Below, piece after piece: positions 30,987 to 40,374 of a DNA stretch of 64,000 bases. The stretch is from Deinococcus arcticus (GTDB taxonomy: Bacteria > Deinococcota > Deinococci > Deinococcales > Deinococcaceae): NCBI RefSeq assembly GCF_003028415.1, contig NZ_PYSV01000002.1, positions 244,665 through 308,664 on the forward strand, read 5' to 3'. The notes under the pieces were generated by a model. That model searched no databases. It saw nothing but the letters and a program-made list of their open reading frames with translations, and was not told where the DNA came from. Each line of letters opens with the position of its first letter. Position 1 is the first letter of the stretch. The translations under genes were made by a program, and so were the position numbers.

Positions 30987-31694
30987 TTATCCGCCCAGCG
31001 CGGCGTCCAGCGCGACTTCAATCATGGCGTTGAAGGTAAGCTGGCGTTCCTCGGCGGTGGTTTCCTCGTGGGTCACGAGGTGGTCGCTGATGGTCAGCAC
31101 CGTCAGGGCCTTGACGCCGTGCTTGGCGGCCAGGGTGTACAGGCCTGCCGCTTCCATCTCCACGGCCAGCACGCCAAACTGCGCCCACTGCTGGAACTGC
31201 TCGAACTGGTCCTGGTAGAAGGTGTCACTGCTCATGATGTTGCCCACGTGGGTGGTGTGGCCACGTTCGCGGGCAATCTGATAGGCGCGCAGCAGCAACT
31301 CGAAATCGGCAATGGGCGCAAAGTTCTTGTGCCCGAAGCGGACATTGTTGATGTTGCTGTCGGTGCAGGCCGCCTGCGCCAGCACGATGTCGCGCACATG
31401 CACATGCGCCTGGTAGCTGCCCGCCGTGCCCACGCGGATCAGCTGCTTGCAGCCGTAGCCGGTGATGAGCTCGTGCACGTAGATCATGCTGGACGCAATG
31501 CCCATGCCGGTGCCCTGCACAGAAACGCGCTGCCCCTTGTACGTGCCGGTGTAGCCGTGCATACCGCGCACGGTGTTGTGCAGCACAGGGTTCTCAAAGA
31601 AGGTTTCGGCAATGTGCTTGGCGCGCAGGGGGTCGCCCGGCAGCAGGACGGTTTCGGCAATCTGACCGGGTTCGGCGTTCAGGTGAAGACTCAT
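30987..31694 (-). CDS. deoD: Purine-nucleoside phosphorylase, DeoD-type
   Basis: Hexameric-type phosphorylase splitting purine nucleosides into base and ribose-1-phosphate. The 235-residue product has the family opening [30 protein letters not shown], the phosphate-site arginine in IRVGTAGSY near residue 86, the base-site glutamate VEMEAAGLY near residue 178, and SDHLVTHE near residue 202. It matches E. coli DeoD in length. A nucleoside-type binding protein (15989) elsewhere in the window could supply its substrates. Confidence 0.95.
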   Translation of the reverse strand: MSLHLNAEPGQIAETVLLPGDPLRAKHIAETFFENPVLHNTVRGMHGYTGTYKGQRVSVQGTGMGIASSMIYVHELITGYGCKQLIRVGTAGSYQAHVHVRDIVLAQAACTDSNINNVRFGHKNFAPIADFELLLRAYQIARERGHTTHVGNIMSSDTFYQDQFEQFQQWAQFGVLAVEMEAAGLYTLAAKHGVKALTVLTISDHLVTHEETTAEERQLTFNAMIEVALDAALGG

Positions 31695-31701
31695 GGCCCC
31701 C

Positions 31702-31707
31702 AGGCTA
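31702..31707 (-). promoter_or_regulatory. Leaderless-type -10 box of deoD
   Basis: TAGCCT on the minus strand, 7 nt before the ATG at 31694. Confidence 0.5.
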
Positions 31708-31796
31708 GCAGGGGCTGCGCGGCCCATGGTCCCCCGGCGGCGGGGTTGGGGTGGCCCACCGGGCACAGAGCCAGAACGCGGCGGCCCGCTGCCAGA

Positions 31797-32978
31797 TCAG
31801 CCCGGCAGCAGCGTACGCGCCGCCTCCAGAAAGGCCGCCGGGTCAGGCGTGCTGCCCTGGGCCAGATCAGCGCGGCCACCCCCCTTGCCCCCGGCCACCG
31901 CCAGCGCCGCCCGCAGCAGCGCCGAGGCGTCCACAGCCGGCGCCGCGCTGCCCACACCGCAGCGGCCTTCCGGGGTGGTCGCCAGGACCACATGGCCAGG
32001 GGGCAGATCGCCCAGAGCGGCGGGCAGACCGGCCGGGCTGGGCAGCGTGAGCGCCTTCAAGCTCAGGGCGCCGCATGCCTGGGCCGGGGCGTGGTCGCGC
32101 AGGGTGCGGGCGTGGGCCGCGTGCAGGGCGTCCAGCTCGGCCTGCAGCGCGCCGGCCTGTTCGCGCAGGGCCTGCACGCGCTCTGGCAGCCGCTCCACAG
32201 GCACACTGAACCCCTGCGCCAGCGCGCGGGCCTGGGCGTACACGCCCCCCAGGTGCGCGCCCGCTTCCTCGCCCGCCGTGAAGGTGACCCGGGTCACGCC
32301 CCCCTTGATGCGCTCGTGGCGCAGCACGGCCACGGGCGCGGCCATGCTGGCGCGGGGCACATGGGTGCCGCCGCAGGCACTCACATCGAACGGCTGGCCC
32401 TGGGCGTCACGGAAGATCACCAGCCGCACGTCGCCGCGCACCGCCGTCTCGCGGCGCAGGGGGTAGCGGCTCAGCTCGTGCTGGGGCACCACGGGCGTAT
32501 CCAGGGTCAGCTCTGTGCGGCCCAGGGTTTCGCGCAGCAGGGTTTCGGCGGCGCGCAGGTCGGCCTCAGTGGGGTCGCCGTGCAGGTCCAGGGTGCATTC
32601 GGGGCCCGCCATGTTCACGGCGGCCACCGTGAAGGCCGGGTTCACGCGCACGAACGCCTGGGCCAGCAGGTGCTCGCCGCTGTGGCGCTGCATGTGCCGC
32701 CAGCGCCGCGCCGGGTCCACCTCGCCCTGCACCGCCGCACTCACGGGCGGCACGTCCCCTTCCAGCGGGTGCCAGATCAGGCCTGTGTCCTTTTCCTTAC
32801 GGCCCCCCAGCACCCGGGCCTTTCCCCCGGCCCAGCGCAGGGTGCCGGTGTCGGCAGCCTGTCCCCCAGCTTCGGGGTAGAGGGCGGTGGCGTCCAGGGC
32901 CACCTCTGAGCCCTGCACCTGCGCCACCTGGGCAGCGAAGGTCAGGCGGGTGCTGTCGTGATAGAGCGGGCGGGTCAT
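31797..32978 (-). CDS. AlaX-type alanyl-tRNA editing protein with DHHA1-like tail
   Basis: Free-standing relative of the alanyl-tRNA synthetase editing domain, which hydrolyses Ser- or Gly-tRNA(Ala). The 393-residue product opens with TALYPEAGGQAADTGTLRW (glycine-rich motif, near 32-50). Zinc ligands follow in RHMQRHSGEHLLAQAF (His-x3-His, near 95-108) and SACGGTHVPR (Cys-x3-His, near 201). A helical linker from about 245 leads to a C-terminal DHHA1-like region with GGKGGGRADLAQG near 363, so this is the long AlaX form. It is complete and monocistronic. Confidence 0.92.
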   Translation of the reverse strand: MTRPLYHDSTRLTFAAQVAQVQGSEVALDATALYPEAGGQAADTGTLRWAGGKARVLGGRKEKDTGLIWHPLEGDVPPVSAAVQGEVDPARRWRHMQRHSGEHLLAQAFVRVNPAFTVAAVNMAGPECTLDLHGDPTEADLRAAETLLRETLGRTELTLDTPVVPQHELSRYPLRRETAVRGDVRLVIFRDAQGQPFDVSACGGTHVPRASMAAPVAVLRHERIKGGVTRVTFTAGEEAGAHLGGVYAQARALAQGFSVPVERLPERVQALREQAGALQAELDALHAAHARTLRDHAPAQACGALSLKALTLPSPAGLPAALGDLPPGHVVLATTPEGRCGVGSAAPAVDASALLRAALAVAGGKGGGRADLAQGSTPDPAAFLEAARTLLPG

Positions 32979-32985
32979 GGGCGCC

Positions 32986-32991
32986 AGGGTA
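32986..32991 (-). promoter_or_regulatory. Leaderless-type -10 box of the AlaX gene
   Basis: TACCCT on the minus strand, 7 nt before the ATG at 32978. Confidence 0.5.
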
Positions 32992-33167
32992 GCGCCCCGG
33001 GGAACGGGCCGGCGCCGGGCTTTTCTCGGTACCGGGCAGCGCGGTGGCCGCTGGCCAGAGGATTCGAGGAGTGGGCTGGAGCAGACCAGCGCCCCTGTTC
33101 CAGGCTGAACCGTCCCTCAGCTCAGTGGTGCAGAGAAGCCGTGAGTGGCCTGCGCCCCCCGTTCGTC

Positions 33168-33644
33168 TCAAAGCTCCAGGCTCTCGGGGGTGTGGCCCGG
33201 GGGCAACAGCCACAGGCACAGTTCTATGGGGCAGTCCCGGTCGGCCTGCTGCAGGCCCAGCGAAACCGTGCGGTCGGCCAGCAGCCAGTGCACCCGCCCG
33301 CCCGGGGCAGACGCCGTGCGGGCCGGCTCGCCCAGCACCGGCGCGGCCTGGGCCAACGCCGTGGCCAGCGCCGCCTGCGCCGTGACCCAGCGCTCCTCCA
33401 TGACCGCGTCGGGATCGTCCAGCTCCTCTTCGGTGTAATCGCCGCGACCGTCCAGCAGCTCCGCGAAGTCCTCGGAGGCGTGCAAGGTGGCCCGCAGGTA
33501 GGGCGTGCCGTCCGGCGCGTCCCCGGCCACCAGCCGAAGGCCCCCGGGCAACGGAACACCCCCCCCAGGCAGGGCAGCCCAGTGAACGGGCAGGGTGGGC
33601 AGGGCCGGCCACAGGGCCGCGCGGTCAGAAGCAGAAAGGGGCAT
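33168..33644 (-). CDS. Hypothetical protein
   Basis: A 158-residue acidic soluble protein (MPLSASDRAALWPALPTLPVHW...), with an Asp/Glu-rich stretch DYTEEELDDPDAVMEE near the middle and a hydrophobic C-terminal part (CPIELCLWLLPPGHTP). No family recognised. Single gene with its own -10 box. Confidence 0.7.
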   Translation of the reverse strand: MPLSASDRAALWPALPTLPVHWAALPGGGVPLPGGLRLVAGDAPDGTPYLRATLHASEDFAELLDGRGDYTEEELDDPDAVMEERWVTAQAALATALAQAAPVLGEPARTASAPGGRVHWLLADRTVSLGLQQADRDCPIELCLWLLPPGHTPESLEL

Positions 33645-33651
33645 GGCCCCC

Positions 33652-33657
33652 AGCCTA
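33652..33657 (-). promoter_or_regulatory. Leaderless-type -10 box
   Basis: TAGGCT on the minus strand, 7 nt before the ATG at 33644. Confidence 0.45.
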
Positions 33658-33696
33658 GAGCCTGCCGCGCCAGCAGCGGCCAGAGCAGCAGGTGAC

Positions 33697-34164
33697 CTAG
33701 GCGTTGGGCTTGAGCAGATGGGTCAGGCAGTGACCGTAACTCACGCCCTGGCGGGCGTCAGTGACCAGGTCAGCCACGCTGAACTCCTGCAGCACACCCA
33801 GCATGGCGTCACGCATGCGGGTGTACACCGTGTTGCGGGCGTGGCAGCGCGCCTCTTCCACGCAGGGTTCATGCCAGTTGAGGCTGATGCACGACAGCGG
33901 CGCCACCGGCCCGTCAATGGCGCGCACCACCTCACACAGGCTGATGAGCTGGGGCCTGCGCGCCAGGGCGTAGCCGCCGCCAATGCCCTTTTTGCTTCTC
34001 ACCACGCCCTTGGCGCTCAGGGCCGCCAGAATGCGCACCAGATAGGGCCGGTGCACGCCCGTGGCCTCGCTGATCTCCTCGCTGGACACCCAGCGCTCGG
34101 AGGGCTGGGCGCCCAGGAACCCCAGCGCCTGAAAGGCGTAGACATCGGTGGCGGACAGCCGCAT
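33697..34164 (-). CDS. Rrf2 family regulator with cluster-type cysteines
   Basis: Winged-helix regulator of the Rrf2 family (IscR/NsrR/RirA group). The 155-residue product has the HTH at about residues 26-60 ([20 protein letters not shown]) and the wing [16 protein letters not shown]. Three cysteines follow in the position used for Fe-S clusters: [16 protein letters not shown], spacing Cys-x8-Cys-x5-Cys near residues 92-107. It therefore probably senses iron-sulfur status, NO or redox. It lies 10 nt after the DUF1028 gene but has its own -10. Confidence 0.88.
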   Translation of the reverse strand: MRLSATDVYAFQALGFLGAQPSERWVSSEEISEATGVHRPYLVRILAALSAKGVVRSKKGIGGGYALARRPQLISLCEVVRAIDGPVAPLSCISLNWHEPCVEEARCHARNTVYTRMRDAMLGVLQEFSVADLVTDARQGVSYGHCLTHLLKPNA

Positions 34165-34171
34165 GCGGCGC

Positions 34172-34177
34172 AGTCTA
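34172..34177 (-). promoter_or_regulatory. Leaderless-type -10 box of the Rrf2 gene
   Basis: TAGACT on the minus strand, 7 nt before the ATG at 34164; it overlaps the stop codon of the upstream gene. Confidence 0.5.
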
Positions 34178-35029
34178 CCCCGGGTGGCGCGCCTGCAGGT
34201 ACGCCAGCGCCACCGGGTCCACCTCGCCGCCCGGCACCCAGCGCTCTTCCAGGTTCTCGGTGCCGTACATCGCCCAGGCCGCCGCCTCGGTCTGCTCGTC
34301 CCAGTTGCCCTCTGGCAGCGCCGGCGCGTAGCCCCCGCGCACCAGCAGGGCGCGCAGCCAGCCCAGCTCGGCGGGCGTGAGGGGCCGGGTGCTTTCGGGG
34401 CGGGTAAACAGCAGGTCGTGCAGGTCCAGCAGGCGGCTCAACTCGGCGCAGGGCGATTCGTGGTCGTCGGCGCGCAGGTTCACCCAGTCGTCGGTCAGGC
34501 CGCCGTAACCGCGCCCGGGGCCCGCGCACAGCAGGGCCGCCGACTGCCGCCCGCGCCGGTCGCCCCCGGCACGGTCCCCGGCCACCAGCGCCGAGAGCAG
34601 CCGCCGGGGCAGGGGCAGCCCGGCGCCCGCCTCCCAGGCTTCGCGCATGGCCGCCACCACCCCGGGCCCGGTCAGGATGTTGCCCTGAATGGCCACGTCC
34701 GGCGCGGCGTGGCCCCCCGCCCAGGCATGGCACCCGGGCCCGGTGAAGGTGGCGCTGTGCCCGGAGGCCGACACCAGCCCGAACTGGCGCTGCGCGATGC
34801 CCGGATCTTCGGCCTGAAACTGCGCGGCGATCTCCTGGGGGCGCTGGCCCGCCGCGAGGCGCTGCAGCCCCAGGGGGCCAAAGGTGGGGTTCACGTAACT
34901 CTGCGTGGCCACCGCGCCCACACCGCCCTGCACGAACGGCACCAGCGCGCCCACCGCCAGGAATTTGCTGGCCACTGCCACCCCCAGGTCACCCGTGCGC
35001 GGGTCGCGCCCCACGATGGAAAAGGTCAT
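34175..35029 (-). CDS. DUF1028 protein
   Basis: Member of the DUF1028 family, proteins with an Ntn-hydrolase-like look. The 284-residue product opens with [27 protein letters not shown] as in the family, then [18 protein letters not shown] and [15 protein letters not shown] near residue 115. The C-terminal third (from about 215) resembles the peptidoglycan-binding-like domain often attached to this family. No signal peptide is visible. The activity is unknown. Confidence 0.85.
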   Translation of the reverse strand: MTFSIVGRDPRTGDLGVAVASKFLAVGALVPFVQGGVGAVATQSYVNPTFGPLGLQRLAAGQRPQEIAAQFQAEDPGIAQRQFGLVSASGHSATFTGPGCHAWAGGHAAPDVAIQGNILTGPGVVAAMREAWEAGAGLPLPRRLLSALVAGDRAGGDRRGRQSAALLCAGPGRGYGGLTDDWVNLRADDHESPCAELSRLLDLHDLLFTRPESTRPLTPAELGWLRALLVRGGYAPALPEGNWDEQTEAAAWAMYGTENLEERWVPGGEVDPVALAYLQARHPG

Positions 35030-35035
35030 GGGCGC

Positions 35036-35041
35036 AGTCTA
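35036..35041 (-). promoter_or_regulatory. Leaderless-type -10 box of the DUF1028 gene
   Basis: TAGACT on the minus strand, 6 nt before the ATG at 35029. Confidence 0.5.
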
Positions 35042-35117
35042 AGGCGGCGTGGGCGGCGCGGTGGATGTCGCCGGGGCTGGCCCGGGACTGGGCCGCCGCA
35101 CTTCCCTTCCCCGGCGT

Positions 35118-37298
35118 TCAGGCCCGGACCTGCAGAAAGGCTGCTGCCTGCTCCGGCGGCACCGGGCGGCCCAGGGCGTAGCCCTGCACGGCGTCGCAGC
35201 CCAGGTCGCGCACCCACGCCACCTGCTGCGGGGTCTCGGCGCCCTCAGCCAGCACCGAGATGCCCAGGGCGTGCCCTAGGGCCACCACGCCGCGCACGAC
35301 GCTGCGTTCAGGCGGGCAACCCTGCAGGGCCTGCACAAAGGAACGGTCGATTTTCAGGGTGTTCACCGGAAACACGTTCAGGTGGCTGAGGCTGGAATAG
35401 CCGGTGCCAAAGTCGTCCAGCGCCATGCGCACGCCCAGCGCCCCGATGTCGGCCAGTACCCCGGCCGCCCGGGCCGGATCCGTGAGCAGCGCGCTTTCGG
35501 TGAGTTCCAGTTCCAGCTGGCCCGGGGCGGCCCCGCTGGCCTCCAGCGCCGCGCGCACCTCGGCCACCAGCGGCGGGTGCAGCTGCGCGGCCGAGACATT
35601 CACTGCCATGCGCAGGGGCCGCCCGGTCTGCAGGCTCCAGCGCTGCAACTGCGTGCAGGCCGCCCGCAGCACCCAGCTGCCCAGCGGCACAATCAGGCCC
35701 GTGCGCTCCGCCACCGGCAGGAAGGCGCCGGGCGGAATCAGGCCCTGTTCGGGGTGGCGCCAGCGCACCAGCGCCTCGAAGCCGATCACCTCCATGGACC
35801 CCAGGTCAACCTGCGGCTGATAGTGCAGTTCCAGCTGCCCGCCCTGCGCCAGCGCCTGACGCAGATCGTGTTCGTACTGCAGCGCGGTGTAGTGGCCATC
35901 AGGGATGGCCGGCACGAAGTGGTGCAGCCCCTGTCCGGTGCGCTTGGCGTGGTACATCGCTTCATCGGCGCGTTGCAGCACCGCCTCCACATCGGCGCCG
36001 TCGCGCGGGGCGCTGCTGGCCCCCACACTCACGGCCGGCGCAATCTCGTAGCCCGCCACCTGCAGGGGCCCCTGCACACCAGCCAGCACCCCCTGGGCCC
36101 ACTGCACCTCCTCGGCCTGGGTCTGCACCGGCAGGGCCAGGGCAAACTCGTCGCCGCCCAGCCGGGCCGCCAGCCCCTGGGGCGGCAGGGCGCGCGCCAG
36201 GCGCCCGGCCATGGCCCGCAGGTAGGCGTCGCCAGCGGCGTGACCCAGCGTGTCGTTCACCCATTTCAGGCGGTCAATGTCCACAAACAGCACCAGCACG
36301 GACCCGCCGCCCGCGCCCCGGCGGCGTAGCATGTGGCCCAGCCCTTCCAGAAAGGCGCGGCGGTTGGGCAGCCCGGTCAGGGCGTCGTGCAGCGCGAGGT
36401 GCGCCAGCCGCTGGCGCTGGCGCCGCCGCTCGGTGCTCAGGGTGGCCAGCACCATTGTGGTCAGGGCCAGGGTGGTCATGAGCAGCTGCATGTCCAGCCG
36501 CTGCGGCGCGGAGGCGCCCGTGGCCCAGGCCAGCAGGGTGATGCCCGCACTCATCAGAAGGCTGCCCAGGGTGGCCAGCGGCAGCCCCTGCTGCAGGGCC
36601 AGCCACAGCAGCGGCAGAAAACACAGGTACAGCACCTGCAGTCCGTGCGCCGCACCCAGGCCAAACACCAGCAGCAGGGTGGCGGGAATGGCCAGCAGCT
36701 GCAGCGCCAGCAGCCCGAACCGGCGCCGCGAGCGGCGGTCTGCCTCCCCGGGCCCTGTGGCCCCAGGCCGCTCACGGCGCCGCAACAGCAGCAGCGGTGG
36801 GGTCAGCGCCACGATGCCCACCAGATCGCCCACCCACCAGTTCAGGATGGCGGTGGACCACGGCAGGCCGGGCAGTCCGCCCGCCAGCTTCAGAACCGAC
36901 ACTGTGCCCAGGGCCGCCAGCCCCGAGGTCAGCACCGCCGCCGTGGCAAAGCGGGGCACGTCGCGCAGGCCCACCGCCCCCGAACGCCAGCCCGCGCTGC
37001 GCCGCAGCAGGGCGGCCCCCAGCGTGTAGGCGGTTACGTTCACCAAAGACGCCAGCAGGTCTGGTGCGTGCGGCGAGAGCAGGGCGCCCCCCAGCGCCAC
37101 CGTCAGCAGCGCCCACGGCGCAAACCGCAGTCCATAGGCGGTCAGAAACGCCAGAATCAGGCCGGCGGGCAGATACCACGCAGACAGGCCGGGCGCGCCC
37201 TGAAAGCGCAGCGCCGTGGCCTGCAACCCCAGGTACAGCGCGGCAAACAGCGCCGCAGGCAGCGCAGCGGACAGCAGAGCAGAACGGCGCGGCGGCAT
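35118..37298 (-). CDS. MASE1-GGDEF-EAL cyclic-di-GMP protein
   Basis: Membrane-bound signalling protein with both c-di-GMP synthase and phosphodiesterase modules. Of 726 residues, about 1-285 form the hydrophobic MASE1-type sensor (eight or so helices). The diguanylate cyclase domain spans about 300-460 with an intact LGGDEFALA site near 381. The phosphodiesterase domain spans about 475-720 with VIGFEALVRWRHPEQG (EAL motif near 506) and DDFGTGYSS near 630. Both catalytic motifs look intact. ATG at 37298 has AGGAGG 7 nt upstream, so this mRNA has a leader. Confidence 0.93.
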   Translation of the reverse strand: MPPRRSALLSAALPAALFAALYLGLQATALRFQGAPGLSAWYLPAGLILAFLTAYGLRFAPWALLTVALGGALLSPHAPDLLASLVNVTAYTLGAALLRRSAGWRSGAVGLRDVPRFATAAVLTSGLAALGTVSVLKLAGGLPGLPWSTAILNWWVGDLVGIVALTPPLLLLRRRERPGATGPGEADRRSRRRFGLLALQLLAIPATLLLVFGLGAAHGLQVLYLCFLPLLWLALQQGLPLATLGSLLMSAGITLLAWATGASAPQRLDMQLLMTTLALTTMVLATLSTERRRQRQRLAHLALHDALTGLPNRRAFLEGLGHMLRRRGAGGGSVLVLFVDIDRLKWVNDTLGHAAGDAYLRAMAGRLARALPPQGLAARLGGDEFALALPVQTQAEEVQWAQGVLAGVQGPLQVAGYEIAPAVSVGASSAPRDGADVEAVLQRADEAMYHAKRTGQGLHHFVPAIPDGHYTALQYEHDLRQALAQGGQLELHYQPQVDLGSMEVIGFEALVRWRHPEQGLIPPGAFLPVAERTGLIVPLGSWVLRAACTQLQRWSLQTGRPLRMAVNVSAAQLHPPLVAEVRAALEASGAAPGQLELELTESALLTDPARAAGVLADIGALGVRMALDDFGTGYSSLSHLNVFPVNTLKIDRSFVQALQGCPPERSVVRGVVALGHALGISVLAEGAETPQQVAWVRDLGCDAVQGYALGRPVPPEQAAAFLQVRA

Positions 37299-37431
37299 CT
37301 GGAACCTCCTGTGGACTGGGCACGCTGCGAGCCCCATTCTCCCCGGCGGGCCCTGACCCTGGGGTCATTGTAGTGAGGCGGGGGCCGCTGCGCCGCCGGG
37401 CTTCTAGCGGCGCAGCGGCCTGGGCCCGTGT

Positions 37432-37437
37432 TAGCCT
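37432..37437 (+). promoter_or_regulatory. Leaderless-type -10 box of pyrF
   Basis: TAGCCT, 8 nt before the ATG at 37446. Confidence 0.5.
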
Positions 37438-37445
37438 CGGGCCCG

Positions 37446-38246
37446 ATGACCTTTGCGCAGGCTGTGACCGACCGCACCCGCCGCCTCGACACCCGCCTGT
37501 GCGTGGGCCTGGACCCCCGCCTGGAGACCTACCGCGACCTGGACCACCTGCGCGCCCACACGCTGGACGTGCTGGAGGCCACCGCGCCCTACGCCGCGTG
37601 TCTCAAACCGCAGTTGGCCTTTTACGAGGCTGCCGGGCTGGCCGGGCTGACGGTGCTGCACGAGGTCTGCGCCGCTGCCCGCACGCTGGGGCTGCCGGTG
37701 CTGCTGGACGGCAAGCGGGGCGATATCGGTTCTACGGCGCAGGCATACGCCCAGGGCTGGCTGGCGGGCGACCACGCCGGCTCGGCGCTGACGGTCAACC
37801 CCTTTCTGGGCTTCGAGACCCTGACCCCCTTTGTGCAGACCGCCCGGGCCAACGGCGGCGCCGTGTTCGTGCTGGTCAAGACCAGCAACCCCGGCCAGGC
37901 CGACTTGCAGGGCCACGGGATCAGCGAGCGCGTGGCCGGTGAGGTGACGCGCCTGAACACGCAGGAGGAAGGCGAGTACGCCAGCGTGGGCGCGGTGGTG
38001 GGGGCCACGCACCCACAGGACCTCGCGGCCTTCCGGGCGCGGCTGCCCCGGGCGCTGCTGCTGCTGCCGGGGCTGGGGGCGCAGGGCGCGGGGGCCGCGC
38101 AATTGGCGCCGGCGTTTGATGCCGGGGGCACCGGGGCGCTGGCCAGTGCCAGCCGGGGCGTGCAATATGCCCGGGGGCTGGATGTCGGGGCGAGTGTGGC
38201 GGCAGCGCGGGGCTTCCGGGACGAACTCAACCGCGCCCTGGCCTGA
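37446..38246 (+). CDS. pyrF: Orotidine 5'-phosphate decarboxylase (type 2)
   Basis: Last step of UMP synthesis. The 266-residue product belongs to the type 2 subfamily, with [10 protein letters not shown] near residue 16, [13 protein letters not shown] near 50, the catalytic [17 protein letters not shown] near 90, and [12 protein letters not shown] near 204. The ATG at 37446 fits the family N-terminus. It is followed directly by a pair of family A repeats in the convergent gap. Confidence 0.94.
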   Translation: MTFAQAVTDRTRRLDTRLCVGLDPRLETYRDLDHLRAHTLDVLEATAPYAACLKPQLAFYEAAGLAGLTVLHEVCAAARTLGLPVLLDGKRGDIGSTAQAYAQGWLAGDHAGSALTVNPFLGFETLTPFVQTARANGGAVFVLVKTSNPGQADLQGHGISERVAGEVTRLNTQEEGEYASVGAVVGATHPQDLAAFRARLPRALLLLPGLGAQGAGAAQLAPAFDAGGTGALASASRGVQYARGLDVGASVAAARGFRDELNRALA

Positions 38247-38303
38247 GTGACTGGCCCCTCCCCTGCCTGCATCCGGGCCAGCAGGAGCGGAGGTGGGCTC
38301 AGC

Positions 38304-38487
38304 CAGCTTCCGAACCGGGCCGTGACGCATAACGGAAGTTTTCCGACCGGAGGGACCCGCAGAGCGGCGGCGCAGCGCAGGCAAGCGGGCGAATGGCCGG
38401 GCAATGGGCTGGACCAGCGCTGAAGGCGGGAAACACCCTCCTTCTTCCTGGATGGTCCGGAACTGGACGGCCGGCCGTCTCATACGG
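38304..38487 (-). repeat. Family A interspersed repeat, copy A3a (inverted, diverged)
   Basis: Read on the minus strand this begins CCGTATGAGACGGCCGG and contains the family middle (GGAAGAAGGAGGGTGTTTCC, then CCTTCAGCGCTGGTCCAGCCC) and a degenerate end hairpin (GGAAAACTTCCGTTATGCG). It is joined head to head with copy A3b at TCATACGG. Confidence 0.75.
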
Positions 38488-38602
38488 ACTGCCGTCCATT
38501 TCCGGAGATCCGTATTTTTCCTTCTCTGCTGCGCAGCTCTTCGAGTCCCTCTGGTCGAAAAAATTCCGTAACACATGACGGAATTTTTCGGAAGCCGTCT
38601 CA
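38480..38602 (+). repeat. Family A interspersed repeat, copy A3b (short form)
   Basis: From TCATACGGACTGCCGTCC to GGAAGCCGTCTCA, lacking about 45-60 bp of the middle. The end hairpin AAAAATTCCGT/ACGGAATTTTT is present. Its last bases include the stop codon of the monooxygenase gene. Confidence 0.85.
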
Positions 38603-39733
38603 GCCCACGTCCAGATTGACGGTGAACAGCCCCTGGCTGGAGCGCTGCGCGGCGGCGGGTGGCGTGAGGCGCATGGCCAGGTCCCGCAGGGCGCGCAGCG
38701 TGCCAGATTCCAGTTGCCCGGCCTGCCCCAGCAGCCACGACTGGCGCTGCACCGCTCTCACCCGGGGCCGCCGCTGGGCCTCGTACCGGTCCAGGGCCGC
38801 CGGCACGTCAGGGGCAGCCAGGAGGTGCTGGCCCAGCACCCAGGCGTCTTCCAGTGCCAGGGCCGCCCCCTGGCCCAGATTGGGGGTCAGGGCGTGGGCC
38901 GCGTCGCCCAGCAGCGTCACGTGGCCCTGTCCCCAGCGGCGCAGCTGCACCTCGTGAATGTCGGTGCGGATCACGGGGGTCCCCGCGTCCAGCCCCGCCA
39001 GCAGGGCCGGGGCAGGACCGCCGAAGGGGGCGCCGTGGGCCAGCACCTCGGCCACGTCGCCGGGCCGCTTGGCCTGTCCCGGGGGCTGTTCGGGGGCGTT
39101 GGCAGTCAGGTAGCCGTAGGTCTGCTGTGGCCCAATCGGCACCAGGCCCAGGCGGCAGCCCCGGCCCCACAGTTCGGTGGCCTGGGCCGGACCCGGCAGC
39201 GGCACCACGAAGCGCCAGCTGGTGTAGCCCGCGTAACGCGGCGCGGTTCCCCCGAACAGCAGCCGCCGCACCGAGGAGTGCAGGCCGTCGGCCCCAATGA
39301 CCGCGCGGCACCTATGCACCGTACCGTCGCTGAGCACAGCGTCCACGCCCGCCGGCTGCGGCTGCAGGGCGCGCAGGGTGGTCCCAAACAGGATCTGCCC
39401 GGCCAGCCCCTGGCTGAGAATGCCCTGCAGCGCGGCGCGGTGCACACCCACTGCCCCGCCCCAGGCCGCGTAAGACAGGGTGTGCAGCGGCTGCCCCGCA
39501 GCGGTGGTCAGCTGCGCGGCGCTCAGGGGGTACCCAGCGGCGCGCGCCGCCTGGGCCAGCCCCAGCCGCTCCAGCACCTGCAGGGCGTTGCCGCCCAGAA
39601 TCAGGCCTGCGCCTACGGGTCGCAGGGCCGCCGCCTTCTCGATGACCCGCACGGGCACACCATGGGCGGTCAGCACCTGGGCCAGCGCCAGCCCGCCAAT
39701 GCCCGCCCCCACGATCAGCACTGAAGCGGTCAT
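38600..39733 (-). CDS. FAD-dependent monooxygenase
   Basis: Flavoprotein hydroxylase of the PHBH/UbiH-like class; the substrate is unknown. The 377-residue product has the dinucleotide fold VLIVGAGIGGLALAQVL at residues 5-21, the conserved GADGLHSSVRRLL near 160, and the FAD/ribityl motif LLGDAAHALTPNLGQGAALALEDA near 280. The ATG at 39733 overlaps the stop of the TetR gene. Cotranscription with a TetR regulator suggests a small-molecule-inducible detoxification or modification step. Confidence 0.9.
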   Translation of the reverse strand: MTASVLIVGAGIGGLALAQVLTAHGVPVRVIEKAAALRPVGAGLILGGNALQVLERLGLAQAARAAGYPLSAAQLTTAAGQPLHTLSYAAWGGAVGVHRAALQGILSQGLAGQILFGTTLRALQPQPAGVDAVLSDGTVHRCRAVIGADGLHSSVRRLLFGGTAPRYAGYTSWRFVVPLPGPAQATELWGRGCRLGLVPIGPQQTYGYLTANAPEQPPGQAKRPGDVAEVLAHGAPFGGPAPALLAGLDAGTPVIRTDIHEVQLRRWGQGHVTLLGDAAHALTPNLGQGAALALEDAWVLGQHLLAAPDVPAALDRYEAQRRPRVRAVQRQSWLLGQAGQLESGTLRALRDLAMRLTPPAAAQRSSQGLFTVNLDVG

Positions 39734-40374
39734 GCCGGGCCCCTGGCCGCCGCGCTGGCCTGCAGGGCCCGCGACTGCAGCCCCAGCAGGGCCGCCAGCT
39801 GCTCGCGTGCGTGCGCCAGCGTGCCGCCCCCCGACAGCCACCCCACCAAGCACGCCTGATACAGCGAGAAGATGGCGAAGGCGGCAGTGGCGGGGTCGAG
39901 ATCGGTGGCCACCTCGCCGGCCTGCTGGCGGGCCCGCAACAGGCCGGCCAATTGCTCCACAAAAGCGTGGCCCTGCTCCAGTTCACGCGTGCGCTGCGGA
40001 CTGTCGTGAAACAGCACCAGCCGCAGAAAATCGCTGGCCAGCGCCGGCCTCGCCTCGTAAAAGGCGAAGAAGGGGTCAAACAGGCCCGGCAGCACCTGAA
40101 AGAGCGGCCCCGACAGCCGCTCCGGGGCCAGGGCCTCCTCTATGGCCTGGGCGATCACGTCGTGAAACACCATCAGCAGCAGATCGGCCTTGTCGGTGGC
40201 GTAGCGAAAGACGGTGCCGGGGGCCACATCGGCCTCGGCGGCAATCTGCCGGATGGTGGTGGCCTCGTAGCCCTGCTGGGTGAACAGGGAAAGGGCGGCG
40301 GCCTGGATGCGCGCCCGCTTGTCCTGCTTGTGGCGCTCGCGGCGGCTGGGGGCGCCTGGCAGCGGGCGCGTCAT
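39730..40374 (-). CDS. TetR family regulator
   Basis: One-component repressor, 214 residues. The HTH lies at about residues 22-65 (IQAAALSLFTQQGYEATTIR, then IAAEADVAPGTVFRYATDKA). The ligand domain (about 70-205) is not assignable. It sits between two genes with four-base overlaps on each side, so it is the middle gene of a three-gene operon and probably represses its own promoter through the palindromes at 40787-40814. Confidence 0.92.
   Translation of the reverse strand: MTRPLPGAPSRRERHKQDKRARIQAAALSLFTQQGYEATTIRQIAAEADVAPGTVFRYATDKADLLLMVFHDVIAQAIEEALAPERLSGPLFQVLPGLFDPFFAFYEARPALASDFLRLVLFHDSPQRTRELEQGHAFVEQLAGLLRARQQAGEVATDLDPATAAFAIFSLYQACLVGWLSGGGTLAHAREQLAALLGLQSRALQASAAARGPA

Noticed and set aside
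30030..32909. 959-codon plus-strand open frame
   Set aside because: Antisense to deoD, the AlaX gene and a hypothetical gene; His/Gln/Gly-rich shadow translation.
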